Shown here: positions 39,547-47,731 of the stretch, in pieces
Numbering within the stretch: the stretch's first letter is position 1
Layout: each line of letters opens with the position of its first letter
Position numbers and translations under genes: made by a program
NCBI GenBank assembly: GCA_030054175.1
Contig: JASGCM010000003.1
Location: 1-64,000, forward strand
Reading direction: 5' to 3'
From: Alphaproteobacteria bacterium
GTDB lineage: Bacteria > Pseudomonadota > Gammaproteobacteria > Burkholderiales > Burkholderiaceae_C
DNA: 64,000 nt
Notes under the pieces: generated by a model
Told to the model about the DNA's origin: nothing
Database searches by the model: none
The model's input: the letters and a program-made list of their open reading frames with translations, nothing else

Positions 39547-41358
39547 ATGGTGAGCACTATCCCTTCCCAAGCCTCGACAGTAGGGAACGACCATCACAAC
39601 CGTCACAACCATCACAGCGGTGACCTTGGTGATGGTCGTGATGGTGAATCTCCACTGGTGGACGTTGACCAGACAGCGTCATCAACCGATCAACCCACCG
39701 TCACGCCGCCGCAAAACCCGGTCGAGGTGATCGAGGCAGCGCTCATCCGACTCAAAGACGATGTCGGTGTCCTGGCTGAAGAGGCGGTGGTGCAGGCGTT
39801 TTCTGTTTTGCGCGTCACCGACATGTCGGCCTACCTGCGCCTTCGCCATCAAGCCAAGGGTGCCAACCGCGATTGCTCGGTCACCATGCTTGACAAACTG
39901 GTGCAGCAGGAACTGCCCGGTGGTGGCGAGGAACGCTCGCCCATGGACGCGCTGGTTGAAATGGCCCGTGCCCAGTGCCATTTGCACCACGATGCTGACC
40001 GTACTGCGGTGGCCATCATCCCCCTGCCCAGTTGCCAAGAGGTCTGGCGGGTGCAGTCCACTGGTTACGAGGCTTGGCTGCGCGCTGCCTATTGGCGTGC
40101 GACTGAGACCGGCATACCTGACATGACCATGCGCGCCGCCCTGGCCACCCTGTGCGCCGCCGGTGTCAATGATGGACGCGAGGTCGAGATTTATCTGCGC
40201 GCCGCCGCCCATGCCAAGGGCTACTTGATTGATATGTGTGACGCGCAGTGGCGCGCCATTCACGTCACCTGCAACGGCTGGCGCGTGCTGGATGCCTCAC
40301 CGCTGCTGTTCACCCGCAACCAGTCGATGCGGCCATTGCCCATGCCCGAGCGCGGCGGTCAGATCGACACCCTTTGGCAGCACGTCAATGTTCCAGCCGA
40401 CCGGCGCTTGATGGTGCTGACCTGGCTGCTGGACTGCTTTCGGCCAGAAACGCCATTCCCGGTGCTGGAGCTGGTGGGTGAGCAAGGGTCGGCCAAGTCA
40501 ACCACCCAGTCGGTGTTGCGCAGCTTGATTGACCCCAACAAGGTGATGTTGCGTGGCAGGCCCAAGACGGTTGAAGACATCTTTGTCGCCGCCAACAACA
40601 ACTGGCTGGTCTCTTACGAAAACCTCTCCGGCCTGACAGCCGAACAGCAGGACGCCTTTTGCACACTGGCTACCGGTGGTGGGTTTGCTGCGCGCCAGTT
40701 GTACACAAACGGCGAAGAGCATGTCATGGAAACCAAGCGGCCGGTGGTGCTCAACGGTATCGCCGTTGTGGCCAGTCGCCCAGACCTGATCGACCGCGTG
40801 ATTCACGTGGACATGCCGGTGATCAGCGCAGGTGCCCGCAGGGATGATGCCGACACCCATGCGCAGTGGGAGCGTGACCGACCCATGGTGTTTGGCGCAT
40901 TGCTGGATTTGTTTGCCCGGGCCTTGCTGATTCTGCCCAGCGTGCGTCTGACCCATAAGCAGCGCATGGCCGACTACGAACGCTTTGGCGAAGCCGTTGC
41001 TCGCGCCCAGGGTCACGCAGCCGGTGTGTTTCAGCAGCAATACGCAGAGTTGATCAGTGCGGGCATCGACCGTGCCCTGGAAGGCAATGCGGTGGCACAG
41101 GCGTTGGACAAGGCATTGGGCCACGGTGGTTTCCCATGGCGCTGGAATGGCACCGCCGGTCAACTTTACGACTTTCTGAGCGTGCACAGCAATGGCGACC
41201 GCACCAGTTGGCCGCGCTCTCCCAAGGGCCTGTCTGACCAGTTGCGCCGTATTGCACCGGCGTACCGGGCCAAAGGCATCGAGATTGCCGCCGCTGGCCA
41301 CAGCCGCGAAGGTGCGCTGTGGCGCATCGCACCCATCAAACCCAATGATTTTTTATGA
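39547..41358 (+). CDS. AAA+ ATPase, putative replicative helicase of element B
   Basis: A 603-residue ATPase. Walker A is in ELVGEQGSAKSTTQS, Walker B in WLVSYENLSGL, and a sensor-like motif in VLNGIAVVASRPDLIDRVI. The C-terminal 150 residues carry a winged-helix-like part (LSDQLRRIAPAYRAKGIEI). No Toprim or primase motif is seen, so it is not the D5-type protein of element A. The first 45 residues are His- and Asp-rich because the DNA repeat at 39590-39646 is translated there; a GTG two codons upstream is an alternative start. Confidence 0.8.
   Translation: MVSTIPSQASTVGNDHHNRHNHHSGDLGDGRDGESPLVDVDQTASSTDQPTVTPPQNPVEVIEAALIRLKDDVGVLAEEAVVQAFSVLRVTDMSAYLRLRHQAKGANRDCSVTMLDKLVQQELPGGGEERSPMDALVEMARAQCHLHHDADRTAVAIIPLPSCQEVWRVQSTGYEAWLRAAYWRATETGIPDMTMRAALATLCAAGVNDGREVEIYLRAAAHAKGYLIDMCDAQWRAIHVTCNGWRVLDASPLLFTRNQSMRPLPMPERGGQIDTLWQHVNVPADRRLMVLTWLLDCFRPETPFPVLELVGEQGSAKSTTQSVLRSLIDPNKVMLRGRPKTVEDIFVAANNNWLVSYENLSGLTAEQQDAFCTLATGGGFAARQLYTNGEEHVMETKRPVVLNGIAVVASRPDLIDRVIHVDMPVISAGARRDDADTHAQWERDRPMVFGALLDLFARALLILPSVRLTHKQRMADYERFGEAVARAQGHAAGVFQQQYAELISAGIDRALEGNAVAQALDKALGHGGFPWRWNGTAGQLYDFLSVHSNGDRTSWPRSPKGLSDQLRRIAPAYRAKGIEIAAAGHSREGALWRIAPIKPNDFL
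39590..39646. repeat. CCATCACAA-type repeat array, second copy (inside the helicase gene start)
   Basis: The 27 bp at 39590-39616 are identical to 38396-38422, and GGTGATGGTCGTGATGGTGA at 39627-39646 forms the inverted arm. The two copies are 1194 bp apart. In this copy the units encode a His-rich segment of the helicase-like protein. Confidence 0.75.
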
Positions 41359-41417
41359 CGTCACGCCGCCCGATGTCACCACTTCTGTAGTGGGCGGCAA
41401 ATTTTAAGGAAACCCTC

Positions 41418-41777
41418 ATGACCCAACCTGTCAATCCGAACCTTCACCCTATCTGGCACGACATCCTCGGCATCAAGTCGGTTCAAGTGCCAGCAGCCAG
41501 CGCTGATAGCAACGCCGCTGCGAACTATCTGATGGCGCAGGCTTACGCACCGATGGCAACTGCTGCGCCATCGCCTATGGCTGTAACCATCGCTGCGCCA
41601 AGTATCCAAGTCAGCCAAGACTGGCAAATCAACTCGGCAAATCCGGTTGCCGGTCGACCCGTGGGCATCAAACGTCAAGTTGGCCCGAATCTGTTTGTCA
41701 GCACCACCGTCCATCCGGGTGACCCGCGTTACCCAGGATTCATCACCCAGCACAACCCTTTACCCGTCAACCTTTGA
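41418..41777 (+). CDS. Unknown 119-residue protein
   Basis: A protein rich in Ala, Pro and Ser in its first half (PMATAAPSPMAVTIAAPS), with a compact C-terminal part (GIKRQVGPNLFVSTTVHPGD). No family is recognised. TAAGGAAA precedes the ATG. It lies 59 bp after the helicase-like gene and 10 bp before the coiled-coil gene, so the three may be one operon. Confidence 0.55.
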   Translation: MTQPVNPNLHPIWHDILGIKSVQVPAASADSNAAANYLMAQAYAPMATAAPSPMAVTIAAPSIQVSQDWQINSANPVAGRPVGIKRQVGPNLFVSTTVHPGDPRYPGFITQHNPLPVNL

Positions 41778-41787
41778 AAGCATCACC

Positions 41788-42630
41788 ATGAAACTCAATC
41801 CATTTCGCAAGAAAACCAACCGCTACGTTGAAGCAACCCAAGTCCAGTTCAATGCATTGAGTCACGAACTGAATGGTCTGAATAAAGAGTACGCCATCGT
41901 CAAGGCCGAACTCGACCGTGAAAAAGCTGTCCGCCAGCAAATGGACGACCGAACATCGCACTTGGCGTTGCGACCAACGAATGCACAAAATGAACAGTGG
42001 CACATCGTCATGGAAGTCAGTAGACGTGAACAGACGCTGGGAGACGAAATCAGTTCGTTGGAAAACAGGATGAAGCCGCTGCGCCAGATCGTTGATGCGC
42101 CCAAGAATTTTGATGATGCACAGGCGGAACTTCAGACGCTGCTCGCAGAGCGCCAGGGTATCAACCAGGAAGTCGCCCAGTTAGATGCCAGTATTGGCAA
42201 GATCAATAAACGCGTCACTGACGTGCAAGCCAAGATTGCGACCGAGACCGCAGCGGCCTCAAAACAAATGATAGCAGCGGAAGATGATTTTGTGGTGCCG
42301 GACTCGCTCACCCGACTGGAACTGCAAGTGCGACTGGCCAACACCTCGCTGGCAGACTTGCAGCGCCAACGTTCGGACTTGGCCGAGCAACTGAAAGAGA
42401 TGCCGGAGCAGATCAGATCAGCCCAGCGAAGTTTTGAATATGCCCGGGCAAAGCTGGCTGAAGTGGACATCTACGATCAGATGCTGCCCTTCATGAAGCA
42501 GCTCAGCCGTGCTTCGGTGACGCGCCACCAAACCGGCTATCGCCATGAAGAAGCCACATTCAAGTTTGAAATTCCGTGGGATTTGATCGAGTCCACCAAA
42601 GCCGAACTGGCGGCTGAACTCGTCGACTGA
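41788..42630 (+). CDS. Coiled-coil protein of element B
   Basis: A 280-residue protein with long heptad-rich helices: LSHELNGLNKEYAIVKAELDR in the first third and LQVRLANTSLADLQRQRSDLA in the last third. It has no signal peptide and no enzyme motif. The ATG at 41788 was chosen because it follows the upstream stop by 10 bp and the frame upstream shows no coding character. Coiled-coil proteins in satellites may act in structure or in interference with helper phage; here that is open. Confidence 0.65.
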   Translation: MKLNPFRKKTNRYVEATQVQFNALSHELNGLNKEYAIVKAELDREKAVRQQMDDRTSHLALRPTNAQNEQWHIVMEVSRREQTLGDEISSLENRMKPLRQIVDAPKNFDDAQAELQTLLAERQGINQEVAQLDASIGKINKRVTDVQAKIATETAAASKQMIAAEDDFVVPDSLTRLELQVRLANTSLADLQRQRSDLAEQLKEMPEQIRSAQRSFEYARAKLAEVDIYDQMLPFMKQLSRASVTRHQTGYRHEEATFKFEIPWDLIESTKAELAAELVD

Positions 42631-42831
42631 CGTTGTTCAACCACGTCATGGCCGCGCTGAACTGACGCGGTTGCTCGGCTCCCATGCAGCGGCCCACCAC
42701 GGGCCGTGTTCTTCACCTTTACGCACCCTTACGAGCCCAAGAAAACGTCGTGATGAAAAAGCACGTCGTACACGTCGGCACTGAATTGCACCACCGGCGC
42801 ACCTGTTCAACCCAAACACGAGGATTACGCA

Positions 42832-43266
42832 ATGAATGCTTCTCAAAATCCAAATTACCAGTGGGTCAACCACCCCAGCGCCGATGACAGCATGATGCGC
42901 CGGGTACAGGCTTGGCTCGATCAGGACAAGTCCATGGTCTGGTTCCCAATCCTGAATTCGCAGAACTTTCCTGATGTTTCGCCTGCAATTCTGCTCCAAG
43001 CCAACCAGTCGCACCGCTGCTTTGCTTGGTCGATTGAGGAAGCCGAAGACCTATTGCACATCCCCGAGGGCGTAACTGGCTGGTTGTTACCCATCGATCA
43101 GCCCGACACCGACGTGGTGGTTGGCGTGTGGGAGGGTGAGCTTCACTTTGTCACCGCAGTAGACCAAGGCACTGACCAGCCACAGACTCTCCTGAGCAGC
43201 AAGGGGATCACTGCAATTGCTGTCGATAGTCAAGACGAGCGTCCGAACGATGCGACAGGTTCTTGA
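42832..43266 (+). CDS. Unknown 144-residue acidic protein
   Basis: A soluble acidic protein with aromatic-rich segments (KSMVWFPILNSQNFPD, RCFAWSIEEAEDLL). No family is recognised. GAGGATTACGC precedes the ATG. The 201-bp gap upstream contains only a GC-rich hairpin (GGCCCACCACGGGCC) and no gene. Its end lies just before copy 6 of the 31-bp motif. Confidence 0.6.
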   Translation: MNASQNPNYQWVNHPSADDSMMRRVQAWLDQDKSMVWFPILNSQNFPDVSPAILLQANQSHRCFAWSIEEAEDLLHIPEGVTGWLLPIDQPDTDVVVGVWEGELHFVTAVDQGTDQPQTLLSSKGITAIAVDSQDERPNDATGS

Positions 43267-43280
43267 AAGAGACAGGTTTG

Positions 43281-43311
43281 ACTTGGCTAATGCTCGCCAC
43301 AGCGCGTTCAT
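43281..43311 (+). promoter_or_regulatory. Copy 6 of the 31-bp shared upstream motif
   Basis: ACTTGGCTAA, ten variable bases, AGCGCGTTCAT. It ends 28 bp before the DUF2924 gene at 43340. TGA precedes the CTT and a TAA is inside, so it is not translated in this frame. The equivalent gene in element A has copy 2 at nearly the same distance. Confidence 0.6.
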
Positions 43312-43339
43312 TGATCCGTCTCAACCAACAGGAATTTCA

Positions 43340-43822
43340 ATGACGACTGACATCAAAACCCAAGGCAGCGTGAGTGCCCAAATCGCCGCGCTGCCTGCTT
43401 TGAGCATCAAGGAACTGTGGTCGCTGTGGGATGCCCATTTTGCGCGTCGGCCAGCCCATACCAACCGCAGCTACGTCGAGTCCAGGCTGGCGTACAAGTT
43501 GCAGGAACTGGCCTACGGCGGCCTGCCCGATGGCGTGCGCAAGTATCTGGCCGACTGCGGTGCCAAGCACTCCAAGATCACTATTGCAAACAAAGGCCGT
43601 GGCAATGAGGTGCATCTGATGCCCGGAACGCAACTGCTGCGGGAATGGGATGACCGGGAATACCGGGTCACGGTCACGCCCGATGGTCAGTACGACCTTG
43701 ATGGGCTGCGTTTCAAGAGCCTGTCGGCGGCGGCGCGCCACATCACTGGCACGCCATGGTCAGGGCCGAAGTTCTTTGGTTTGCGTGAAGGCAACACCGG
43801 AAATTCTGGAGGTGGCCGATGA
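43340..43822 (+). CDS. DUF2924 protein of element B
   Basis: A 160-residue relative of the 22127-22576 protein. Shared landmarks are LWSLWDAHFARRPAHTNRSYVE, RLAYKLQELAYGGL and the C-terminal SLSAAARHITGTPWSGPKFFGL (each given in part). The N-terminus differs. It overlaps the recombinase start by four bases. The ATG at 43340 was chosen by homology to the element A copy and by the motif spacing. Confidence 0.88.
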   Translation: MTTDIKTQGSVSAQIAALPALSIKELWSLWDAHFARRPAHTNRSYVESRLAYKLQELAYGGLPDGVRKYLADCGAKHSKITIANKGRGNEVHLMPGTQLLREWDDREYRVTVTPDGQYDLDGLRFKSLSAAARHITGTPWSGPKFFGLREGNTGNSGGGR

Positions 43823-45159
43823 ATGCACCCCTGCTTGTGCCGCCCAAACGCTGTGCGGTTTATTGCCGGGTCTCCAGTGACGAGCGACTCGACCAGTCGT
43901 TCAATTCCATTGATGCCCAGAAGGAGGCTGGACAGGCCTTCATCAAAAGCCAAGCCCGTGAAGGCTGGATCGCGGTGCCCGATGATTATGAAGATGGTGG
44001 TTTCTCTGGTGGCAACATGGACCGCCCTGCTCTCAAACGCCTGATGGCCGACATCGAGGCTGGTAAGGTTCACATCGTGGTGGTCTACAAAATCGACCGG
44101 CTGTCACGGTCACTGGCTGACTTCGCCCGGATGGTGGAAACCTTTGACCGCTGCAAGGTGAGTTTCAGTGCAGTCACGCAGCAAATCAATTCGGCCACGT
44201 CGATGGGGCGCCTGATGCTCAACGTGCTGCTGTCCTTCGCCCAGTTCGAGCGGGAAGTCACTGGCGAGCGCATCCGCGACAAGATCGCCGCCAGCAAGGC
44301 CAAAGGCATGTGGATGGGCGGGCCACTGCCACTGGGCTATGACGTGGTCAGTCGGTTGCTGGTGGTCAATGAAACTGAAGCGGCAACGGTACGCCGGATT
44401 TATGACGACTTGGTGCAGGAACGCTCGGCCACCATGATGGTGCGCCAGTTGGCCATCGATGGCATGACCACCAAAACGGGCCGCAAGTTTTGCAAGCAGG
44501 CCATCTACAAAATCCTGCACAACCGGATGTATCTGGGCGAGATCAACCACAAAGGCAAAAACTACCCTGGTGCCCACTTGCCCATCATCACCCAGAAACA
44601 GTGGGACGATGCCCATGCGGTGCTGGATTCCGACCGGCGAGAACGCTGGCGCGACACCAAGGCCAAGGATGCACCTGCCTCCTTGCTGCGCGGCCTGATC
44701 TTTGCACCCGATGGCGAACGCCTGATGCCAACCTACACCATCAAGAAGGGCAAGACCTACCGGTATTACGTGCCCAACCGGGTCGGACACTTCGGTGCCG
44801 GTGCCAGCAAGATTTGCACAATTCCGGCTGAACCCATCGAGGCACTGGTGGTGGCGCAGGTGGTGGATGCCTTGTCATCGCCCATGGTGGTGCAGGCAGT
44901 GTGGGAACAGGCATGCAAATCGTCGCCGCAAATATCTGAACCTGAAGTAGTTTTGCCGATGCGGCGGCTGGCATCGATGTGGCCGAACCTGTTTGCCGCC
45001 GAGCAACAGCGGCTGGTGCGACTGCTGATTGAAAAGGTGGTGCTGAGTGACTCTGGGCTGGAAATTGTCTGGTGCGATGCGGGTTGGCACGCCCTCAGCG
45101 CCGAACTCAGTCCAGGCACCATTGGTGCGGAATTGGCAGAACTGGAGATGGCAGCATGA
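43819..45159 (+). CDS. Large serine recombinase (integrase) of element B
   Basis: A 446-residue recombinase, clearly related to the one at 22573. The resolvase domain has CAVYCRVSSDERLDQ with likely nucleophile Ser19 and SFAQFEREVTGERIRDKIAASK. The recombinase domain follows (PLPLGYDVVSRLLVVN). The C-terminal halves of the two proteins differ more than the catalytic domains, as expected if they recognise partly different sites. It is the last large gene before ssrA. Confidence 0.93.
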   Translation: MNAPLLVPPKRCAVYCRVSSDERLDQSFNSIDAQKEAGQAFIKSQAREGWIAVPDDYEDGGFSGGNMDRPALKRLMADIEAGKVHIVVVYKIDRLSRSLADFARMVETFDRCKVSFSAVTQQINSATSMGRLMLNVLLSFAQFEREVTGERIRDKIAASKAKGMWMGGPLPLGYDVVSRLLVVNETEAATVRRIYDDLVQERSATMMVRQLAIDGMTTKTGRKFCKQAIYKILHNRMYLGEINHKGKNYPGAHLPIITQKQWDDAHAVLDSDRRERWRDTKAKDAPASLLRGLIFAPDGERLMPTYTIKKGKTYRYYVPNRVGHFGAGASKICTIPAEPIEALVVAQVVDALSSPMVVQAVWEQACKSSPQISEPEVVLPMRRLASMWPNLFAAEQQRLVRLLIEKVVLSDSGLEIVWCDAGWHALSAELSPGTIGAELAELEMAA

Positions 45160-45608
45160 CGCAAATACGGGTGACCGGGTCGCCGGTGGCGATGCAACGC
45201 ACCGAGGGTAAAACGGTCAGACTGGTGACATTCATCCCCCTGAAGATCAAAAAACGTGGTGGGCGCAAGGTGATCGTTCGACCGGATTCAATGGCACCCA
45301 CCGACACATTGAAGCCAATTGTCCAGCACGACACGCCCATGCAGGTGGCTCTGTCCAAGGCGTTTCATTGGCAGCGGTTGCTGGAACAAGGGCTGGCCAA
45401 GAGTGGCACCGAGATCGCACAGCGGGAGGGATTGCACCATTCGATGGTCAATGAGATGCTGCGCTTGACGTTGTTGGAGCCCGCCATCATCCAGAGCATC
45501 CTGGCCGGAAAGCAGCCCCGGTGCATGAGCCTGTTGTGGTTCCAGCGCAATCCGCTGCCCGTTGACTGGCTGGCGCAACGTGAGTTGGTGGCGCGTTTTG
45601 ATGCGTGA
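45156..45608 (+). CDS. HTH-like protein downstream of recombinase (element B)
   Basis: A 150-residue protein with SGTEIAQREGLHHSMVNEMLR and LTLLEPAIIQSIL, then WFQRNPLPVDWLAQRE. It matches the proteins at 23952 and 24320. The start overlaps the recombinase stop by four bases. The N-terminal basic part (PLKIKKRGGRKVIVR) resembles that of copy 2 in element A. It is a probable DNA-binding partner of the recombinase. Confidence 0.78.
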   Translation: MTQIRVTGSPVAMQRTEGKTVRLVTFIPLKIKKRGGRKVIVRPDSMAPTDTLKPIVQHDTPMQVALSKAFHWQRLLEQGLAKSGTEIAQREGLHHSMVNEMLRLTLLEPAIIQSILAGKQPRCMSLLWFQRNPLPVDWLAQRELVARFDA

Positions 45609-45705
45609 CGGGTTTGTTTTGGGCGACTGGTGTGCATGACATAAAACAGAAAGGCCGCGCTAACCCGTTGAAAAACCAAGGGTTGAGGCCGAAAGTACCC
45701 GCCGC

Positions 45706-45723
45706 AAAACAGAGAAAAGAGAC
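45706..45723. repeat. 18-bp repeat, candidate attachment site (right copy)
   Basis: AAAACAGAGAAAAGAGAC, with one mismatch to 24953-24970. It lies 98 bp after the recombinase module and 136 bp from the 3' end of ssrA. The gap 45609-45858 contains no other feature except the ssrA terminator. Confidence 0.5.
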
Positions 45724-45823
45724 AGGGTTGAGCGAAAAATCAGGCGTTTTGGTCCCTTCTGGCAGGTTGGTACCCGCCGCCTCAATGCCCGCAACCCCGC
45801 GTGGATTGGGGATTTCAGGCACA

Positions 45824-45850
45824 AGAAAAGGCCCGGAGATTTTCCGGGCC
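45824..45850 (-). terminator. ssrA terminator
   Basis: On the minus strand GGCCCGGA, a five-base loop and TCCGGGCC are followed by TTTTCTTGT. It lies nine bases after the tmRNA 3' end. Confidence 0.9.
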
Positions 45851-45858
45851 CTCTTATA

Positions 45859-46235
45859 TGGTGGAGCTGGCGGGAATTGAACCCGCGTCCACAAGCCTTC
45901 TCCGAGCAGTTCTACATGTGTAGCCGTCTGATTGGTGTCTCGCCAATTGTGCTGCGCAGCGGCACGCCACACAACCGGCCAGCCCCCTTGAATCTCGTAC
46001 GGCACCAAGGAGCACGGTGCCATACCAGCCAATATGAGTTCCCTCGCAGTCAGGACAGTTTTTCAACCACCCTGACCCAGCCTATCGGCCAACTGTTGCG
46101 AGGCTCACCGGATTAAGCGGCGAGTGCGAAACGTTCGTCGTTTGCAGTTACTTTTTTTCTGCGGTTTTACGAGGTGACAGAACCTCGACATGCCCTGCTG
46201 CGTGCCCGAACCCATGTCGAAACCAATGCAGCCCC
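45859..46235 (-). ncRNA. ssrA: Transfer-messenger RNA (tmRNA)
   Basis: A 377-nt tmRNA. The 5' end GGGGCTG pairs with CAGCTCC near the 3' end, which closes with A and an encoded CCA. The T-arm reads GGGTTCAATTCCC-like around 45880. The tag reading frame at 46145-46113 encodes ANDERFALAA followed by TAA, with GCA as resume codon, a typical betaproteobacterial tag. tmRNA rescues stalled ribosomes and marks their products for proteolysis. Its 3' end faces the mobile elements, a well-known integration hot spot. Confidence 0.97.
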
Positions 46236-46246
46236 AGACCTCTATT

Positions 46247-46909
46247 TTAGGCGCTTTCCAGTTTTTTCAATACCCCCTGCGGATGATCGATGGCGGCATC
46301 TGCCCCCCAGGCCTGCCAATCGGCCACCGCGCCCAGGTAACCATAGGTGGCGGCGCAGGTCAGCATGCCTGCCGCCCGACCAGCGACGATGTCGCGCTCG
46401 TCGTCGCCCACATACCAGCACTGATCGGTGTTGAGTTGCAGGCGCCGGGCCGCCTCGAACAGGGGCTCGGGGTGGGGTTTGGCGTGTGGTGTGGTGTCGC
46501 CGCTGATCACCACCGCCGCCGGGTTCAGCAATGCCATCTGGCGCACCAGCGGGTCGGTGAAGCGGCTGGATTTGTTGGTCACGATACCCCAGGCCAGGCC
46601 GCGTTGTTGCAAGGATTGGAGCATCTGGGCGACGCCGTCAAAGGCGCGGGTGAGCTGCGTCAGCCGACGCTCGTAGTTGCGAAAGAACTCTTCCTTGTAA
46701 TCGCCAAACTGGGGGTGCTCGGGTGTCATGCCAAAGGCGATGCCCAGCATGCCCCGGGCCCCGGCACCGGCCATGTGGCGGTAGCCTTCCAGTGGCAGCG
46801 AGGGTAGGCCCCGGTCAACGCGCATCTGGTCGGCGGCAGCACCCAGGTCGGGCGCGCTGTCGATCAGCGTGCCGTCCAGGTCAAACAAAATCGCGTGCGG
46901 CACGGCCAT
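46247..46909 (-). CDS. gph: HAD phosphatase, phosphoglycolate phosphatase-like
   Basis: A 220-residue HAD hydrolase. Motif I is ILFDLDGTLIDS, motif II lies in WGIVTNKSS, the motif III Lys is in HAKPHPEPLF and motif IV is in YVGDDERDI. The family dephosphorylates 2-phosphoglycolate or, in the related MupP type, MurNAc-6-phosphate. Both are possible here. The ATG at 46909 lies three bases into the overlap with ubiG, so the two genes are co-translated. It stops 11 bp before ssrA. Confidence 0.85.
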   Translation of the reverse strand: MAVPHAILFDLDGTLIDSAPDLGAAADQMRVDRGLPSLPLEGYRHMAGAGARGMLGIAFGMTPEHPQFGDYKEEFFRNYERRLTQLTRAFDGVAQMLQSLQQRGLAWGIVTNKSSRFTDPLVRQMALLNPAAVVISGDTTPHAKPHPEPLFEAARRLQLNTDQCWYVGDDERDIVAGRAAGMLTCAATYGYLGAVADWQAWGADAAIDHPQGVLKKLESA

Positions 46910-46911
46910 GG

Positions 46912-47625
46912 TCACAGGGGGCGGCGGGTCGCCACCAGATAGTTGACCGAGGTGTCGTCGTTCATCCAGTAACGACGGGTGAGAGGGTTGTACGACAGAC
47001 CGCGCATGGATTGCACATCCAGCCCCGCCTGGCGGGCGTCGCTTGCCAGTTCGCTGGGCTGGATGAACTTGGCGTACTCATGGGTGCCGCGCGGCAGCAT
47101 ATTCAGCACGTATTCGGCGCCCACGATGGCGAACAAAAACGACTTCGGGTTTCGGTTCAAGGTCGAGAAAAACACCCAACCACCCGGTTTGACCAAGGTA
47201 GCGCAGGCGCGCACCACCGAGGCCGGATCGGGCACGTGCTCCAGCATTTCCATGCAAGTGACGACATCGAACCGACCGGCTTGCTCGACAGCCAGCGCTT
47301 CGGCACTGATGCTCCGGTACTGAACCCTCGGGGTCTGCGCCTCTAAGGCATGGAGTTGGGCCATTTTCAGGGCCTTTTCAGCCAGGTCGATGCCCAGCAC
47401 ATGACCACCGGCGCGGGCCATGGCATCGGCCAATATGCCCCCGCCGCATCCCACGTCCAACACCTGGCTGTCTTGCAAGGGCGCCCGCTCTTTGATCCAC
47501 TCCAAACGCAGTGGGTTGATCTGGTGCAAGGGCTTGAATTCACTCTCGGGATCCCACCAGCGGTGGGCGAGTTCGGAGAATTTGGCCAGCTCGGCCGGAT
47601 CGGCATTGGTGTAGGCAGTGCTCAT
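46912..47625 (-). CDS. ubiG: UbiG O-methyltransferase of ubiquinone synthesis
   Basis: A 237-residue SAM-dependent methyltransferase that catalyses both O-methylations in ubiquinone synthesis. Landmarks are [21 protein letters not shown], the AdoMet site [12 protein letters not shown] and [12 protein letters not shown]. Length is normal. The start at 47625 ([13 protein letters not shown]) was chosen by homology; the frame stays open upstream through the ompA terminator but this is not coding. It is followed directly by the gph gene, a common order in Burkholderiales. Confidence 0.95.
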   Translation of the reverse strand: MSTAYTNADPAELAKFSELAHRWWDPESEFKPLHQINPLRLEWIKERAPLQDSQVLDVGCGGGILADAMARAGGHVLGIDLAEKALKMAQLHALEAQTPRVQYRSISAEALAVEQAGRFDVVTCMEMLEHVPDPASVVRACATLVKPGGWVFFSTLNRNPKSFLFAIVGAEYVLNMLPRGTHEYAKFIQPSELASDARQAGLDVQSMRGLSYNPLTRRYWMNDDTSVNYLVATRRPL

Positions 47626-47651
47626 AGGAGTTAGATTATCGCCGCCAGCAG

Positions 47652-47674
47652 AAATTGGGGTCTGACCCCAATTT
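47652..47674. repeat. AAATTGGGGTC palindromic repeat
   Basis: AAATTGGGGTC, T, GACCCCAATTT: two 11-bp arms around one base, between ompA and ubiG. The same arm occurs five times at 57627-57693. It is a repetitive extragenic element. Confidence 0.8.
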
Positions 47675-47683
47675 GAAACAGGC

Positions 47684-47710
47684 AAAAAAAACCCCGGCGA
47701 GCCGGGGTTT
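47684..47710 (-). terminator. ompA terminator
   Basis: On the minus strand ACCCCGGC, a two-base loop and GCCGGGGT are followed by seven to eight T. It lies 21 bp after the porin gene stop. Confidence 0.92.
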
Positions 47711-47731
47711 CTTCGATAGGCCAGAGGCCGA

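Larger units (their letters stand above)
24971..45723. mobile_element. Element B: defence-carrying integrative element
   Basis: About 20.8 kb between two copies of the 18-bp repeat. It holds the six-gene defence operon (25183-35297), an IS30-family copy (35515-36575), a plus-strand block of small genes with an AAA+ helicase-like protein (36665-43266) and its own recombinase module (43340-45608) beside ssrA. It lacks capsid, terminase and tail genes. The left boundary is an inference; the element could also start near 35.3 kb with the defence operon as a separate insertion. Confidence 0.5.
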
